DNA of 7,261 bases from Nitrospirales bacterium (GTDB lineage: Bacteria; Nitrospirota; Nitrospiria; Nitrospirales; UBA8639), in NCBI GenBank assembly GCA_029261305.1, contig JAJDBO010000160.1:1-7261 (forward strand). Direction: 5' to 3'. A program made the translations under genes and the position numbers. Under the pieces are notes generated by a model, which saw only the letters and a list, made by a program, of their open reading frames with translations, did no database searches and was not told the DNA's origin. Positions within the stretch are counted from its first letter, which is position 1, and every line of letters begins with the position of its first letter. Below, in pieces: positions 1 to 7,000 of the stretch.

Positions 1-1
1 G

Positions 2-748
2 GCCGTTTCCCATCATGGGGGGGTGATTGATAAGTATATGGGCGATGCTGTGATGGCATTGTTTAATGTGCCATATTCTCAGCCTGATCATGCAGACCGC
101 GCTGTGTCCACCGCTTTGGATTGTCAGCACCGGCTTCATGGTCTTTCCGCTCATTTTCAATACCGCTATGGCCATCCCCTGGTATGTGGTTTTGGTATTC
201 ATACTGGGGAGGCCTTAGTTGGTAGCTTGGGAGCTGGTCATCGCATGGACTACACGGTCGTTGGAGATACAGTAAATCTTGGGGCCAATCTTGAGGGACT
301 GTCCAAGGTGTACGACGTGCCGATTGTAATGAGTGAATCCACCCATCAGGCCCTGATCTCAGTCTGTCACTCACGATATCTTGATGAAATTCGAGTCAAG
401 GGTCGTGAACGGTTTGACCGTATTTATACCGTGACTGAACAAGACGACCGACAGATTTCGCGTGTTCCCATTAAGGGGCATGCAGTTTTGCACCAAGAGG
501 GCCTCAGGTCTTTGGGGAAAATTAGCGATGTGAGTCCTGGTGGATTGGCGCTTGAGCAACTCGAGCAACCCATGATTGAAGGACGTTTGCTTGACCTTGA
601 TCTGCATCCTGTAGACGGTGACTGCTCTCCTTCGTTCAAAGCCAAAGTTGTTTGGGCTCGATCTCATCGAGCGGGTTTCCAATTCCTCGAGACCACTCAA
701 GATTTTCAGCCCGATGTTGAGAACTTTCTGAGTCGCTCCGTATCATAA
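2..748 (+). CDS. Class III adenylate cyclase catalytic domain fused to PilZ domain (5' truncated by window edge)
   Basis: The reading frame is open from base 2, so the true start and any N-terminal sensor domain lie outside the window. The first ~135 residues are the C-terminal part of a class III nucleotidyl cyclase. GGVIDKYMGDAVMA (17-58) carries the substrate Lys (codon at 32) and the second metal-binding Asp (codon at 44). FGIHTGEALVGSLG follows, then DYTVVGDTVN with Thr (codon at 254) at the adenine-specifying position. Lys plus Thr predicts ATP as substrate and resembles class IIIb cyclases. The usual transition-state Arg after VNL is Asn here (codon at 287). The last ~100 residues look like PilZ, a c-di-GMP-binding domain: RQISR (RxxxR, from 449), DVSPGG (DxSxxG, from 527), and a closing VVWARSHRAGFQF strand pattern. 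The fusion suggests cAMP output coupled to c-di-GMP. It ends 330 bases before the SulP gene. Family assignment is firm; activity and ligand are inferred. Confidence 0.88.
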   Translation, partial: AVSHHGGVIDKYMGDAVMALFNVPYSQPDHADRAVSTALDCQHRLHGLSAHFQYRYGHPLVCGFGIHTGEALVGSLGAGHRMDYTVVGDTVNLGANLEGLSKVYDVPIVMSESTHQALISVCHSRYLDEIRVKGRERFDRIYTVTEQDDRQISRVPIKGHAVLHQEGLRSLGKISDVSPGGLALEQLEQPMIEGRLLDLDLHPVDGDCSPSFKAKVVWARSHRAGFQFLETTQDFQPDVENFLSRSVS

Positions 749-833
749 GACACATAGGGTTCATTTCGTCCCTCCCACCGTCATCCCTCTCGAATCTCTC
801 ATTCAATTCTTTCTCCCGAATAAACGACTTCGG

Positions 834-862
834 TTGTTCCTTTGGCCTAACATTGGTATAAA
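834..862 (+). promoter_or_regulatory. Candidate extended -10 sigma-70 promoter for the SulP leader
   Basis: TTGTTC (834-839) is separated by 17 bases from TATAAA (857-862), which is preceded by TG at 854-855 as in extended -10 promoters. Transcription would begin near 869 and give an untranslated leader of about 210 bases before the SulP start. A second extended -10-like TGGTATAGA (888-896) lies just downstream without a good -35. The -35 match is only 3 of 6, so this rests mainly on the extended -10 and its position. Confidence 0.4.
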
Positions 863-921
863 GATATGAAATTCCTTGAGATGGGAATGGTATAGAGATT
901 TTCCACTCTTGTGGTGGCGAA

Positions 922-1009
922 GGACTATGGCCATCCGATTTCACCATATTCGTGGTCCGTAGGGTTACTGGTTATCAGCGGATGGAGGCCAGTGACAATA
1001 TAAGCCAGT
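922..1009 (+). promoter_or_regulatory. Structured RNA leader upstream of the SulP gene (riboswitch-like candidate)
   Basis: No gene is seen in 749-1078; its 3' part reads as a structured leader. GGAC-TATGG (922-930) can pair with CCATA (944-948) and GTCC (955-958) to form a hairpin. Its loop holds CCATCCG (931-937), perfectly complementary to CGGATGG (979-985), a possible pseudoknot. ACTGGTT (967-973) can pair with AGCCAGT (1003-1009), which is also the 5' arm of the terminator at 1002-1055, so the two structures exclude each other. ACTGG can alternatively pair with CCAGT (989-993), which would free the terminator. The stretch 985-1007 matches the dabA leader (3927-3949) at 18 of 23 positions. 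The pairings are read by eye; no folding was run. No known riboswitch class was recognised. Confidence 0.6.
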
Positions 1010-1055
1010 TGACGATTCGGGATCTGCACCCTCCGAATAGCGACTGGCTTTTTTT
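1002..1055 (+). terminator. Intrinsic terminator (attenuator) just before the SulP gene
   Basis: AAGCCAGT (1002-1009) pairs with ACTGGCTT (1043-1050). After a small internal loop, ATTCGG (1015-1020) pairs with CCGAAT (1033-1038). Seven consecutive T residues (1049-1055) follow. The hairpin ends only 23 bases before the SulP ATG. The cyclase stop is 250 bases upstream, so it more likely attenuates SulP transcription than simply ending the cyclase message, although it could do both. Confidence 0.8.
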
Positions 1056-1078
1056 ATTTGTTCAGGAAAGTTGAGGTC

Positions 1079-2707
1079 ATGGAAATACCCAAAGGAAATC
1101 TCACCGGGCTTCGGAACAATTTTCCGGCTGATCTTCTGTCTGGTTTTCTTGTCTTTCTCATAGCCCTACCGCTGTGCTTAGGTATTTCCCTGGCCTGTGG
1201 GTATCCGGCCATCTCGGGGATTTTAACGGCGATCGTTGGCGGTCTGGTGGCGACCTTCTTTAGTAATTCGGAACTGACGATTAAAGGCCCAGCCGCGGGA
1301 CTAATTGTGATTGCCATCGGGTGTGTCACGGAATTTGGGTTTACGGGTGGGCAAGATCCTGCGGCTGATTTTCAAGCCTATCGCTTAGCGCTGGGCGTAG
1401 GGGTGGCAGCTGGTCTCCTTCAAATAGTACTTGGGGTGCTTCGTGCTGGGATCCTCGGGGAATTTTTTCCAACGACTGCGATCCATGGATTGTTGGCTGC
1501 TATTGGCGTCATTATTATCGCCAAGCAATTTCCCATCATGCTCGGCCTTCACCCCGAAGGGAAACCGTTGGAATTACTCGCCAACATTCCTACCTTTGTT
1601 ATGGAGATGAATCCAAAAATTGGCTTTATCGGGATTGTGAGTCTTCTCATCATGTTCGGATATGCCCTGATAAAAAATCCCCGATTGAAAGTGGTGCCAG
1701 CGCCGATGATCGTGTTGATCGTTGCCGTGCCTCTTGGACTGTTTTTGAATGTTGCTCAAGAAGGAACCTACACGTTTCATGATCAGGTCTATGCGTTGGG
1801 CACGAAGTTTTTAGTGAACGTTCCCTTGAATATGTTTAATGCCATTACTTTTCCTGATTTTTCCGGGTTAATGACGGGGGTCGGGATCAAATATGTGCTG
1901 ATGTTTGCGATTATTGGGAGCCTTGAATCTTTGCTAAGTGCGAAGGCGATTGATGGGATCGATCCTTGGGGACGAAAAACGAATATGGACCAAGACCTTG
2001 TTGCAGTGGGGATTGGTAATACCTTGGCGGCATTCATTGGCGGGTTACCTATGATTTCGGAAATCGTCCGCAGTAAGGCGAATATCGATAATGGCGCACA
2101 GACACGGTTTGCCAATATGTTTCATGGGCTGTTCTTGCTGGTATTTGTGGCATTAATTCCCGGACTTATTAATCAGATTCCCTTGGCGGCCTTAGGCGCG
2201 TTGTTAGTCTTTACGGGGTTCCGTCTAGCTTCCCCAAAAGAATTTGTCCATATGTATCGGTTAGGCAAAGACCAGTTCATTATTTTTATGGCCACGATCA
2301 TTGGAGTGCTCGAGACCGATTTGCTGATGGGTATTGCGATTGGAATCGGAGTCAAAATTGTTATTCATCTTATCAATGGGGCACCCATCTTTTCCTTTTT
2401 CAAATTGAATGCCGAGGTCACGCATGAAGATGAACATTCGGTGACCATTGTCATTCGTGAGTCAGCCGTCTTTAGTACATGGATACCTTTGCGCAAATAT
2501 CTTCATCGGTATCTTCAGGAAGGGAAAAATGTCACGTTGAATTTTGCCGAGACACGATTAGTCGATCACACGGTGATGTCGAAGCTCTACGAATGGATTA
2601 TGGAATTCGAGGAGAATGATTGTGAGTTATTTGTTCGAGGATTAGCGGAGCACCAACCCATGGCTGACTCGATTGTGGCGGCGCATGTGAAGCGAGAAAA
2701 GAATTAA
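1079..2707 (+). CDS. SulP family anion transporter with C-terminal STAS-like domain (probable bicarbonate/sulfate-type carrier)
   Basis: This 542-residue inner-membrane protein has a hydrophobic transport core (about residues 15-435). It opens with the SulP-like NNFPADLLSGFLVFLIALP pattern and then TIKGPAAGL (about 67-75). A soluble C-terminal part (about 445-542) resembles a STAS domain, with VTIVIRESAVFSTW and a VDHT motif at 495-498. SulP proteins move bicarbonate, sulfate or other anions, often with Na+; BicA of cyanobacteria is a bicarbonate member. With DabA, MpsC and a P-II-like protein nearby, bicarbonate is the favoured substrate, but sequence alone cannot exclude sulfate. The ATG at 1079 is preferred over an in-frame TTG at 1058, because the TTG abuts the terminator T-tract and AGGA (1064-1067) lies 11 bases before the ATG. 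Expression probably depends on read-through of the attenuator at 1002-1055. Confidence 0.9.
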   Translation: MEIPKGNLTGLRNNFPADLLSGFLVFLIALPLCLGISLACGYPAISGILTAIVGGLVATFFSNSELTIKGPAAGLIVIAIGCVTEFGFTGGQDPAADFQAYRLALGVGVAAGLLQIVLGVLRAGILGEFFPTTAIHGLLAAIGVIIIAKQFPIMLGLHPEGKPLELLANIPTFVMEMNPKIGFIGIVSLLIMFGYALIKNPRLKVVPAPMIVLIVAVPLGLFLNVAQEGTYTFHDQVYALGTKFLVNVPLNMFNAITFPDFSGLMTGVGIKYVLMFAIIGSLESLLSAKAIDGIDPWGRKTNMDQDLVAVGIGNTLAAFIGGLPMISEIVRSKANIDNGAQTRFANMFHGLFLLVFVALIPGLINQIPLAALGALLVFTGFRLASPKEFVHMYRLGKDQFIIFMATIIGVLETDLLMGIAIGIGVKIVIHLINGAPIFSFFKLNAEVTHEDEHSVTIVIRESAVFSTWIPLRKYLHRYLQEGKNVTLNFAETRLVDHTVMSKLYEWIMEFEENDCELFVRGLAEHQPMADSIVAAHVKREKN

Positions 2708-2902
2708 CCGAGAAAAGTCCTATCCCTAGAATTATTTTCCTTTCGCACATTCCTGAACATTTTTTTTACCATAGGTCCCCCAGTTACGTAGGATTTTCAG
2801 ATATCTGTGCGGAACCGCTCAGTAGGGCTTGTGCGATTTTGCTCGGTTCATGGTCGTTATACAATTTTCCTGGGTTTTTAAATTTGCAAATAATTGATTC
2901 AC

Positions 2903-2935
2903 TTGACCTTTTTAAAATTTATGAAATTTTAAAAT
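2903..2935 (+). promoter_or_regulatory. AT-rich palindrome with -35-like box upstream of the small ORF
   Basis: A perfect 11-bp inverted repeat made only of A and T (2910-2920 and 2924-2934, spacer ATG) directly follows TTGACC (2903-2908), a good -35 match. A convincing -10 at standard spacing is not evident. TTTAAA (2928-2933) and TAAAAT (2930-2935) are weak choices with 19- and 21-base spacers. The palindrome may be an operator overlapping a promoter for the 55-residue ORF that begins 60 bases downstream. Random occurrence is possible in such AT-rich DNA. Confidence 0.35.
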
Positions 2936-2982
2936 ATGGCCTTTCAATTGCTTTATTAAATAGGAGTGAGTCAATAACAATC

Positions 2983-2988
2983 GGAGGG
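2983..2988 (+). promoter_or_regulatory. Strong Shine-Dalgarno for the small ORF
   Basis: GGAGGG sits 6 bases before the ATG at 2995. It is the best ribosome binding site in the window. It decides the start: the same frame is open further upstream (to 2839) but has no such site there. Confidence 0.75.
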
Positions 2989-2994
2989 AAGCAG

Positions 2995-3162
2995 ATGTCT
3001 GATTTTGATCTCTTATACAACAATATGCATCGCACAGATCCCAAAAAATCCAAATCAAAAGGAAAGACGGTAGAAAGTACTTCTACTCAAGAGATTCAAG
3101 ATTCTCAGAAAACTGAAATCTCAAAAAATCCTTTTATGGCATTATTTTCAAAATTGTTTTAA
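2995..3162 (+). CDS. Small hypothetical protein (55 aa), unrecognised
   Basis: I do not recognise this protein. From the ATG at 2995 it has 55 residues in three parts: an N-terminal MSDFDLLYNNMHRTD segment, a hydrophilic Lys/Ser/Thr/Gln-rich middle that is probably disordered, and a hydrophobic tail ending NPFMALFSKLF that could form a short amphipathic helix at a membrane or in a partner protein. It has no signal peptide and no full transmembrane span. Evidence that it is real: an excellent GGAGGG site 6 bases upstream, a hairpin terminator 15 bases downstream, and a promoter-like region upstream, so it looks like an independent transcription unit. It sits between the SulP gene and convergent mpsC in DNA clearly more AT-rich than its neighbours. 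A role with the transport genes is only guilt by association. Confidence 0.6.
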   Translation: MSDFDLLYNNMHRTDPKKSKSKGKTVESTSTQEIQDSQKTEISKNPFMALFSKLF

Positions 3163-3176
3163 GTCCCCGTTTCCCA

Positions 3177-3219
3177 TGGTCCTAGGCTTCCACCTGGACC
3201 AACTCCCCTTTTCTTTTCC
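3177..3219 (+). terminator. Probable intrinsic terminator after the small ORF
   Basis: TGGTCC (3177-3182) and AGG (3184-3186) pair with CCT (3193-3195) and GGACCA (3196-3201). This gives a 9-bp stem with one bulged T and a 6-base loop. A pyrimidine-rich, T-rich stretch (3203-3219) follows rather than a pure T run. It lies 15 bases after the small-ORF stop and before the convergent mpsC gene. The rest of 3202-3351 shows no gene. Confidence 0.5.
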
Positions 3220-3351
3220 TCTGCTGAAAAATCAGTAGTAATTCCTAATTTACATACATTTGCAATGTGTCGGATCATTCCGTACTGGGTTGGTCGATGA
3301 CTATCTTTGTCAAAAGTTTAAAGTGAGGGGAAAGGTAGAAGGGAGGGATAC

Positions 3352-3723
3352 TTATCGAAAATTGGGGTCAAGGTCTTGTTCTAGGGTAAAAACAATGATC
3401 CGCTCACTAATATGAGTTTCAATATCGGTGAACAGGCCGGTGACTTCTGTTCCTGTAATGGTTGCGATTTGACTGCAGAGTTTTTCCCGTCCTTGGGCGA
3501 TCAGGTTTTGCCTCATACGTTTGACCATATCCACCCCCTCAGAATTTTTGGCGAGTTGACGTTCTGCAGGAGTTAGGACACCTTTTAGCCTTACCAACAC
3601 AAGGTCGCGAAGAATGAAGGCTTTGACGTCAGTCGGTCCTCGTCCCATAAACTCTTGTTCAAACTTAATGATGGCGTTACGGATGGCTGTTTCAGCTTCG
3701 CTTTTGGTTTGACCGTTTTTCAT
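3352..3723 (-). CDS. mpsC: MpsC / DUF2294 family protein
   Basis: This 123-residue soluble protein matches the DUF2294 pattern, the family now named MpsC. Visible hallmarks are GRGPTDVKAFILRD (27-40), LVLVRLKGVLTPAERQLAK (41-59), a following SEGVDMVKRMRQ helix (61-72), and a C-terminal strand region with D100 ending in IIVFTLE. In Staphylococcus aureus mpsC is encoded with mpsAB, the homologues of dabB and dabA; its biochemical role is not established. Here it is divergent from dabA across a 305-base intergenic region, which strengthens both assignments. The start at 3723 is the only reasonable in-frame start. No clear Shine-Dalgarno is seen upstream of it, so translation initiation looks weak. 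Length is normal for the family. Confidence 0.85.
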   Translation of the reverse strand: MKNGQTKSEAETAIRNAIIKFEQEFMGRGPTDVKAFILRDLVLVRLKGVLTPAERQLAKNSEGVDMVKRMRQNLIAQGREKLCSQIATITGTEVTGLFTDIETHISERIIVFTLEQDLDPNFR

Positions 3724-3764
3724 GGAGAGAGGAATCTTGAGATAGGGGAAAATACTTGATCTAA

Positions 3765-3793
3765 TAGCAAGTCCTTGATAGAAATGATATAAG
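3765..3793 (+). promoter_or_regulatory. Candidate extended -10 promoter for the dabA leader
   Basis: TATAAG (3788-3793) is preceded by TG (3785-3786), with TAGCAA (3765-3770) at a 17-base spacing as a weak -35. Its distance to the first pairing strand of the dabA leader (117 bases) is close to that in the SulP leader (110 bases from TATAAA at 857). The evidence is weak on its own; the parallel placement is the main support. Confidence 0.3.
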
Positions 3794-3872
3794 GTATTGT
3801 TTTCAATGAGGTCAAGGATGAGCTTCTGCTTTCTTTTGGGGTGGTACCGAAGAATGGCAGGAATATAGAGCT

Positions 3873-3952
3873 AAGCCTAACCATTCAACATAGGGCTTTG
3901 GGGTGGTTGACTCATGACGGTTTCATGAGGTCAGTTATAGTACAAGCCAACC
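3873..3952 (+). promoter_or_regulatory. Structured RNA leader upstream of dabA (riboswitch-like candidate, second copy)
   Basis: The mpsC-dabA intergenic region (3724-4028) has no gene of its own and holds this leader. AAGCCTA (3873-3879) pairs with TAGGGCTT (3891-3898, one bulge) as an upstream hairpin. CTCATGA (3911-3917) pairs with TCATGAG (3923-3929) around the loop CGGTT. GGTTG (3905-3909) can pair with CAACC (3948-3952), which is part of the terminator 5' arm, so antiterminator and terminator compete. The stretch 3927-3949 matches the SulP leader 985-1007 at 18 of 23 positions, including GAGG and AAGCCA. AACC (3879-3882) could contact GGTT (3919-3922), echoing the stronger 7-bp contact in the SulP leader. 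Confidence 0.6.
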
Positions 3953-3997
3953 GTTTTCTATCCGAGCCGGGATGGAACAAAACGGTTGGCTATTTTT
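3945..3997 (+). terminator. Intrinsic terminator (attenuator) just before dabA
   Basis: AGCCAACCGTTTT (3945-3957) and AAAACGGTTGGCT (3979-3991) form a perfect 13-bp stem. Inside the loop, ATCC (3960-3963) can pair with GGAT (3970-3973). ATTTTT (3992-3997) follows. It lies 31 bases before the dabA ATG. The only upstream gene is divergent mpsC, so there is no upstream plus-strand gene for it to terminate; attenuation of dabA is the natural reading. The T-run is short, so termination may be partial. Confidence 0.8.
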
Positions 3998-4028
3998 ATG
4001 TTCTCTGGAGCTAAAGTTTGACAAATTT

Positions 4029-7000
4029 ATGAGTGGCATTTCAGCGCATACCCTCTCCCAAGCAGAACGTGATCAGGTTCGCCAAACGGTGATAGAAGCC
4101 AGCGAACCGATCGCGCCGTTTTGGCCCATGAGAACGATGGTCGCTCAAAATCCTATCCATGGATTGGAATGCCTGTCGTTTGATCAGGCGGTTCGAAAAG
4201 GGAAGCACCTGGTAGGCGGAAGTGGGTATCTGTCAAATGACAAGTATCGTCAGTTTTATCGAAATGGACGCATAACCCCCGATAGTCTGCAACGAGCTTT
4301 TGCGAGAGTCGGGCCTCGCCAAGAAAAACAAGAGTCAATTCAAGTAGGTGTCCGTCAGATTACAGCCCCTGATGTCTGGAAATTGCATCTTGCTTTTGGG
4401 TTTGAGCCTTTGGAACCTGTTCTCCTGCACTGGAAACTCAGTAGTGGTGGGGCTATCGAGCAATTTCGTCAAGACCTTTCTGATGAATCCAGAAAGCGAA
4501 TTATCGAACGAACAATCAAGGAATGTGAGCATTGTCGGGATTATCCTGAGGAAGCCTATCTCACGAATTTGTGGAAGAGCGCCTTGGCAGTCTTGGAATT
4601 AACTGATGTTCATTCCAGCCAACCCCCATTTGGGGATTCTTCACTCAATGTTTTAGGTGACGTTCAAACTCAATTGAATATAACGTTGCCAGCTCAACGA
4701 ACCATGAGTGATTGGTTGGATGCTCTGGCGGGAACCACTCTCGTCGAACAAGTCAACAATCAACTCATCAAATGGGTGGCAGCTTTTCTTGATGAAGGAT
4801 TAGCCTGCTGGGATATGCCCTTGCGACATCAAGGATTTTATCGAGCCTGGCAAGAACTTGTTCAGCAAGATCATTCGGGAAAATTTCTCGGGATTAAACA
4901 TTTCACTCAAAAAGTCAACGATCTTCCAAGTGAGCCGGAAGCTGCCATTGTCTCCAACCTGCATCGCCTCGGAATTCCTCAAGATCAATGGAAAGATTAC
5001 CTGTCGCGGCAGTTATCCTTATTGCCGGGCTGGACACGGTACATTCGGTGGCTTGGGGAACATCCAGTCTATCATGCTCAACAGAAACACCCCATTGATA
5101 CGACACAATATCTTGCCGTTCGATTGTTTTATGAAGCCGAATTGACTCACGTCGCATGTCAACGAGAATGGGGGATTGATGGAACCCTTTCTTCGTTGAT
5201 CACCTATTGGCAAGATCGACCGGAAGAATATGAAAGTGTGGCGGAAGGCGGCGTTCATAATGTTGATCCCAAAACGCAGGCAATTTGCCGAGATGCCTGG
5301 CGGCTATTTCACCTTGCACAATTTCTTGAATTATCCCCTATGGAGTTGCATGACCTCACCTCCTCCGATGCTCAAACCTTATTGAATTGGCTCGATGATT
5401 TTCACGATGATCGCCATAGTCCAGTGTGGCTCGAAGCCTATGAAGAGGTTTTTCGAGGGAATATTCTTCAAAAACTTACGGGCCATCAAGGAATGGTCCC
5501 GACCATAGAAACGAGGCCACGGGCGCAACTAGTCTTTTGTATCGATGTGCGATCGGAATCATTCCGACGACATATTGAAGCCGTAGGCCCCTATGAGACG
5601 TTTGGTTTCGCGGGGTTCTTTGGTATTCCTATCAGCCATCAAGCCTTTGATAGCGAAGAACGGGCTGCCTTGTGTCCTGTGTTGCTTTCACCTAGCCATG
5701 CAGTCTCAGAGACGCCTCGAACAGGAGAGGAGCAGGCCTTACAGAAATATTCTTCTGGCACACGATGGCATCAATTGGGACGTCATCTTTTTCACGATCT
5801 GAAGCATCACCCTATTGGGTCGATGATGGTCATTGATGTGGTGGGGTTATTTTTTAGCGTTGGTCTGGTGGGCAAAACATTGCTTCAAAAACCATTTCAT
5901 GCCATCACATCAGCCATTGATCGTTGGTTTACGCATACAGTGCCGACACAGGTCTCGATTTCAGCACCCTCCGATCCTCAACAGCCGCAAGCAGGTGAGG
6001 TGAATGCTGAAGGAATTCCTCCTGGGCTCGCACAGGGTTTCTCTTTGACGGAACGCGCGACGTTTATCGAAAACGGGTTGCGGGCCATGGGGCTCACGGA
6101 AAATTACGCGCGGTTGGTTTGTTTGTGCGGGCACGGGAGTGAGACGGACAACAATCCTTATTTCGGCGCATTGGATTGTGGCGCATGTGGTGGTGCCCCA
6201 GGGGATCCGAATGCACGCGTGTTTGCGGCCATGGCCAATGACCCGGAAGTTCGCCGAATCCTCAAAGACAAGGGCCTGCCTATTCCAGAGGACACTTGGT
6301 TTCTTCCAGGCAAGCACAATACCACGACGGATCGAGTCACGTTTTACGATCTGGAGGAGTTTCCTGACACCCACAAAGAAGATCTACGCGTTTTGATACT
6401 TGATCTAGAAAATGCCGGAGCCAACCAGGCTCTAGAGCGGTGCTATCGCATTCCCAGCGCCCCGACCGAAATTTCTCCGGAAAAGGCATTTGCACATGTA
6501 GAGGAACGCAGCTGTGATTGGGCCAACCCTCGACCGGAATGGGGATTGGCAGGCAATGGCGCGTTTTTAATCGGAAGAAGGCAACTGACCAAAGGATTGG
6601 ATCTCGGTGGTCGAGTGTTCTTGCATTCCTATAATTCTGTTGCCGATCCTCAAGGTGCCATCCTCGAAAAAATCATGACTGCACCGTTGATCGTTGGCGA
6701 ATGGATTAACATGGGATATTATTTTTCTGCCGTTGATCCATGGGCTTATGGCAGTGGGAGTAAAGTGTTGCACAATGTGGTGGGTGGAGTGGGGATGATG
6801 TTGGGAAGCCAAAGCGATTTGCAGATGGGCTTTCCCTTGCAGACGGTGAACAACGGGAATGTTCACTACCACGAACCCATGCGACTGCTGGCCATTATCG
6901 AGCACTCGCCGAGTGTGATCTCAGCTATCATTCAAAAGCATGTAATCCTTCAACAGCTCTTCCATAATCAATGGCTCAATCTCGTGGCACTAGACCCGAA

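Noticed and set aside
841..857. Sigma-54-like -24/-12 element (TTGGCC...TTGG)
   Set aside because: The GC of the -12 element is missing at the required spacing; an extended -10 sigma-70 promoter fits better.
636..947. Minus-strand open frame of 103 codons across the cyclase end and the SulP leader
   Set aside because: It overlaps a well-supported gene and the structured leader, resembles no family I know, and has no ribosome binding site support.
1058..1078. In-frame TTG at 1058 as SulP start, adding 7 residues
   Set aside because: It directly follows the terminator T-tract with no Shine-Dalgarno before it. The ATG at 1079 has AGGA at a workable distance.
2749..2767. Run of eight T residues after the SulP gene as an intrinsic terminator
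   Set aside because: No stable stem precedes it, so the evidence is insufficient.
2780..2849. Possible third copy of the leader motif (AGGTC...CAGTTACGTAGG) plus GAACCG (2812-2817)/CGGTTC (2844-2849) inverted repeat upstream of the small ORF
   Set aside because: The similarity needs gaps, no terminator hairpin follows, and the 6-bp repeat encloses a 26-base unstructured loop. Chance is the simpler explanation.
5961..6374. Minus-strand open frame of 137 codons inside dabA
   Set aside because: It lies wholly within the strongly supported DabA coding region over its zinc-site motifs, so it is a shadow frame.
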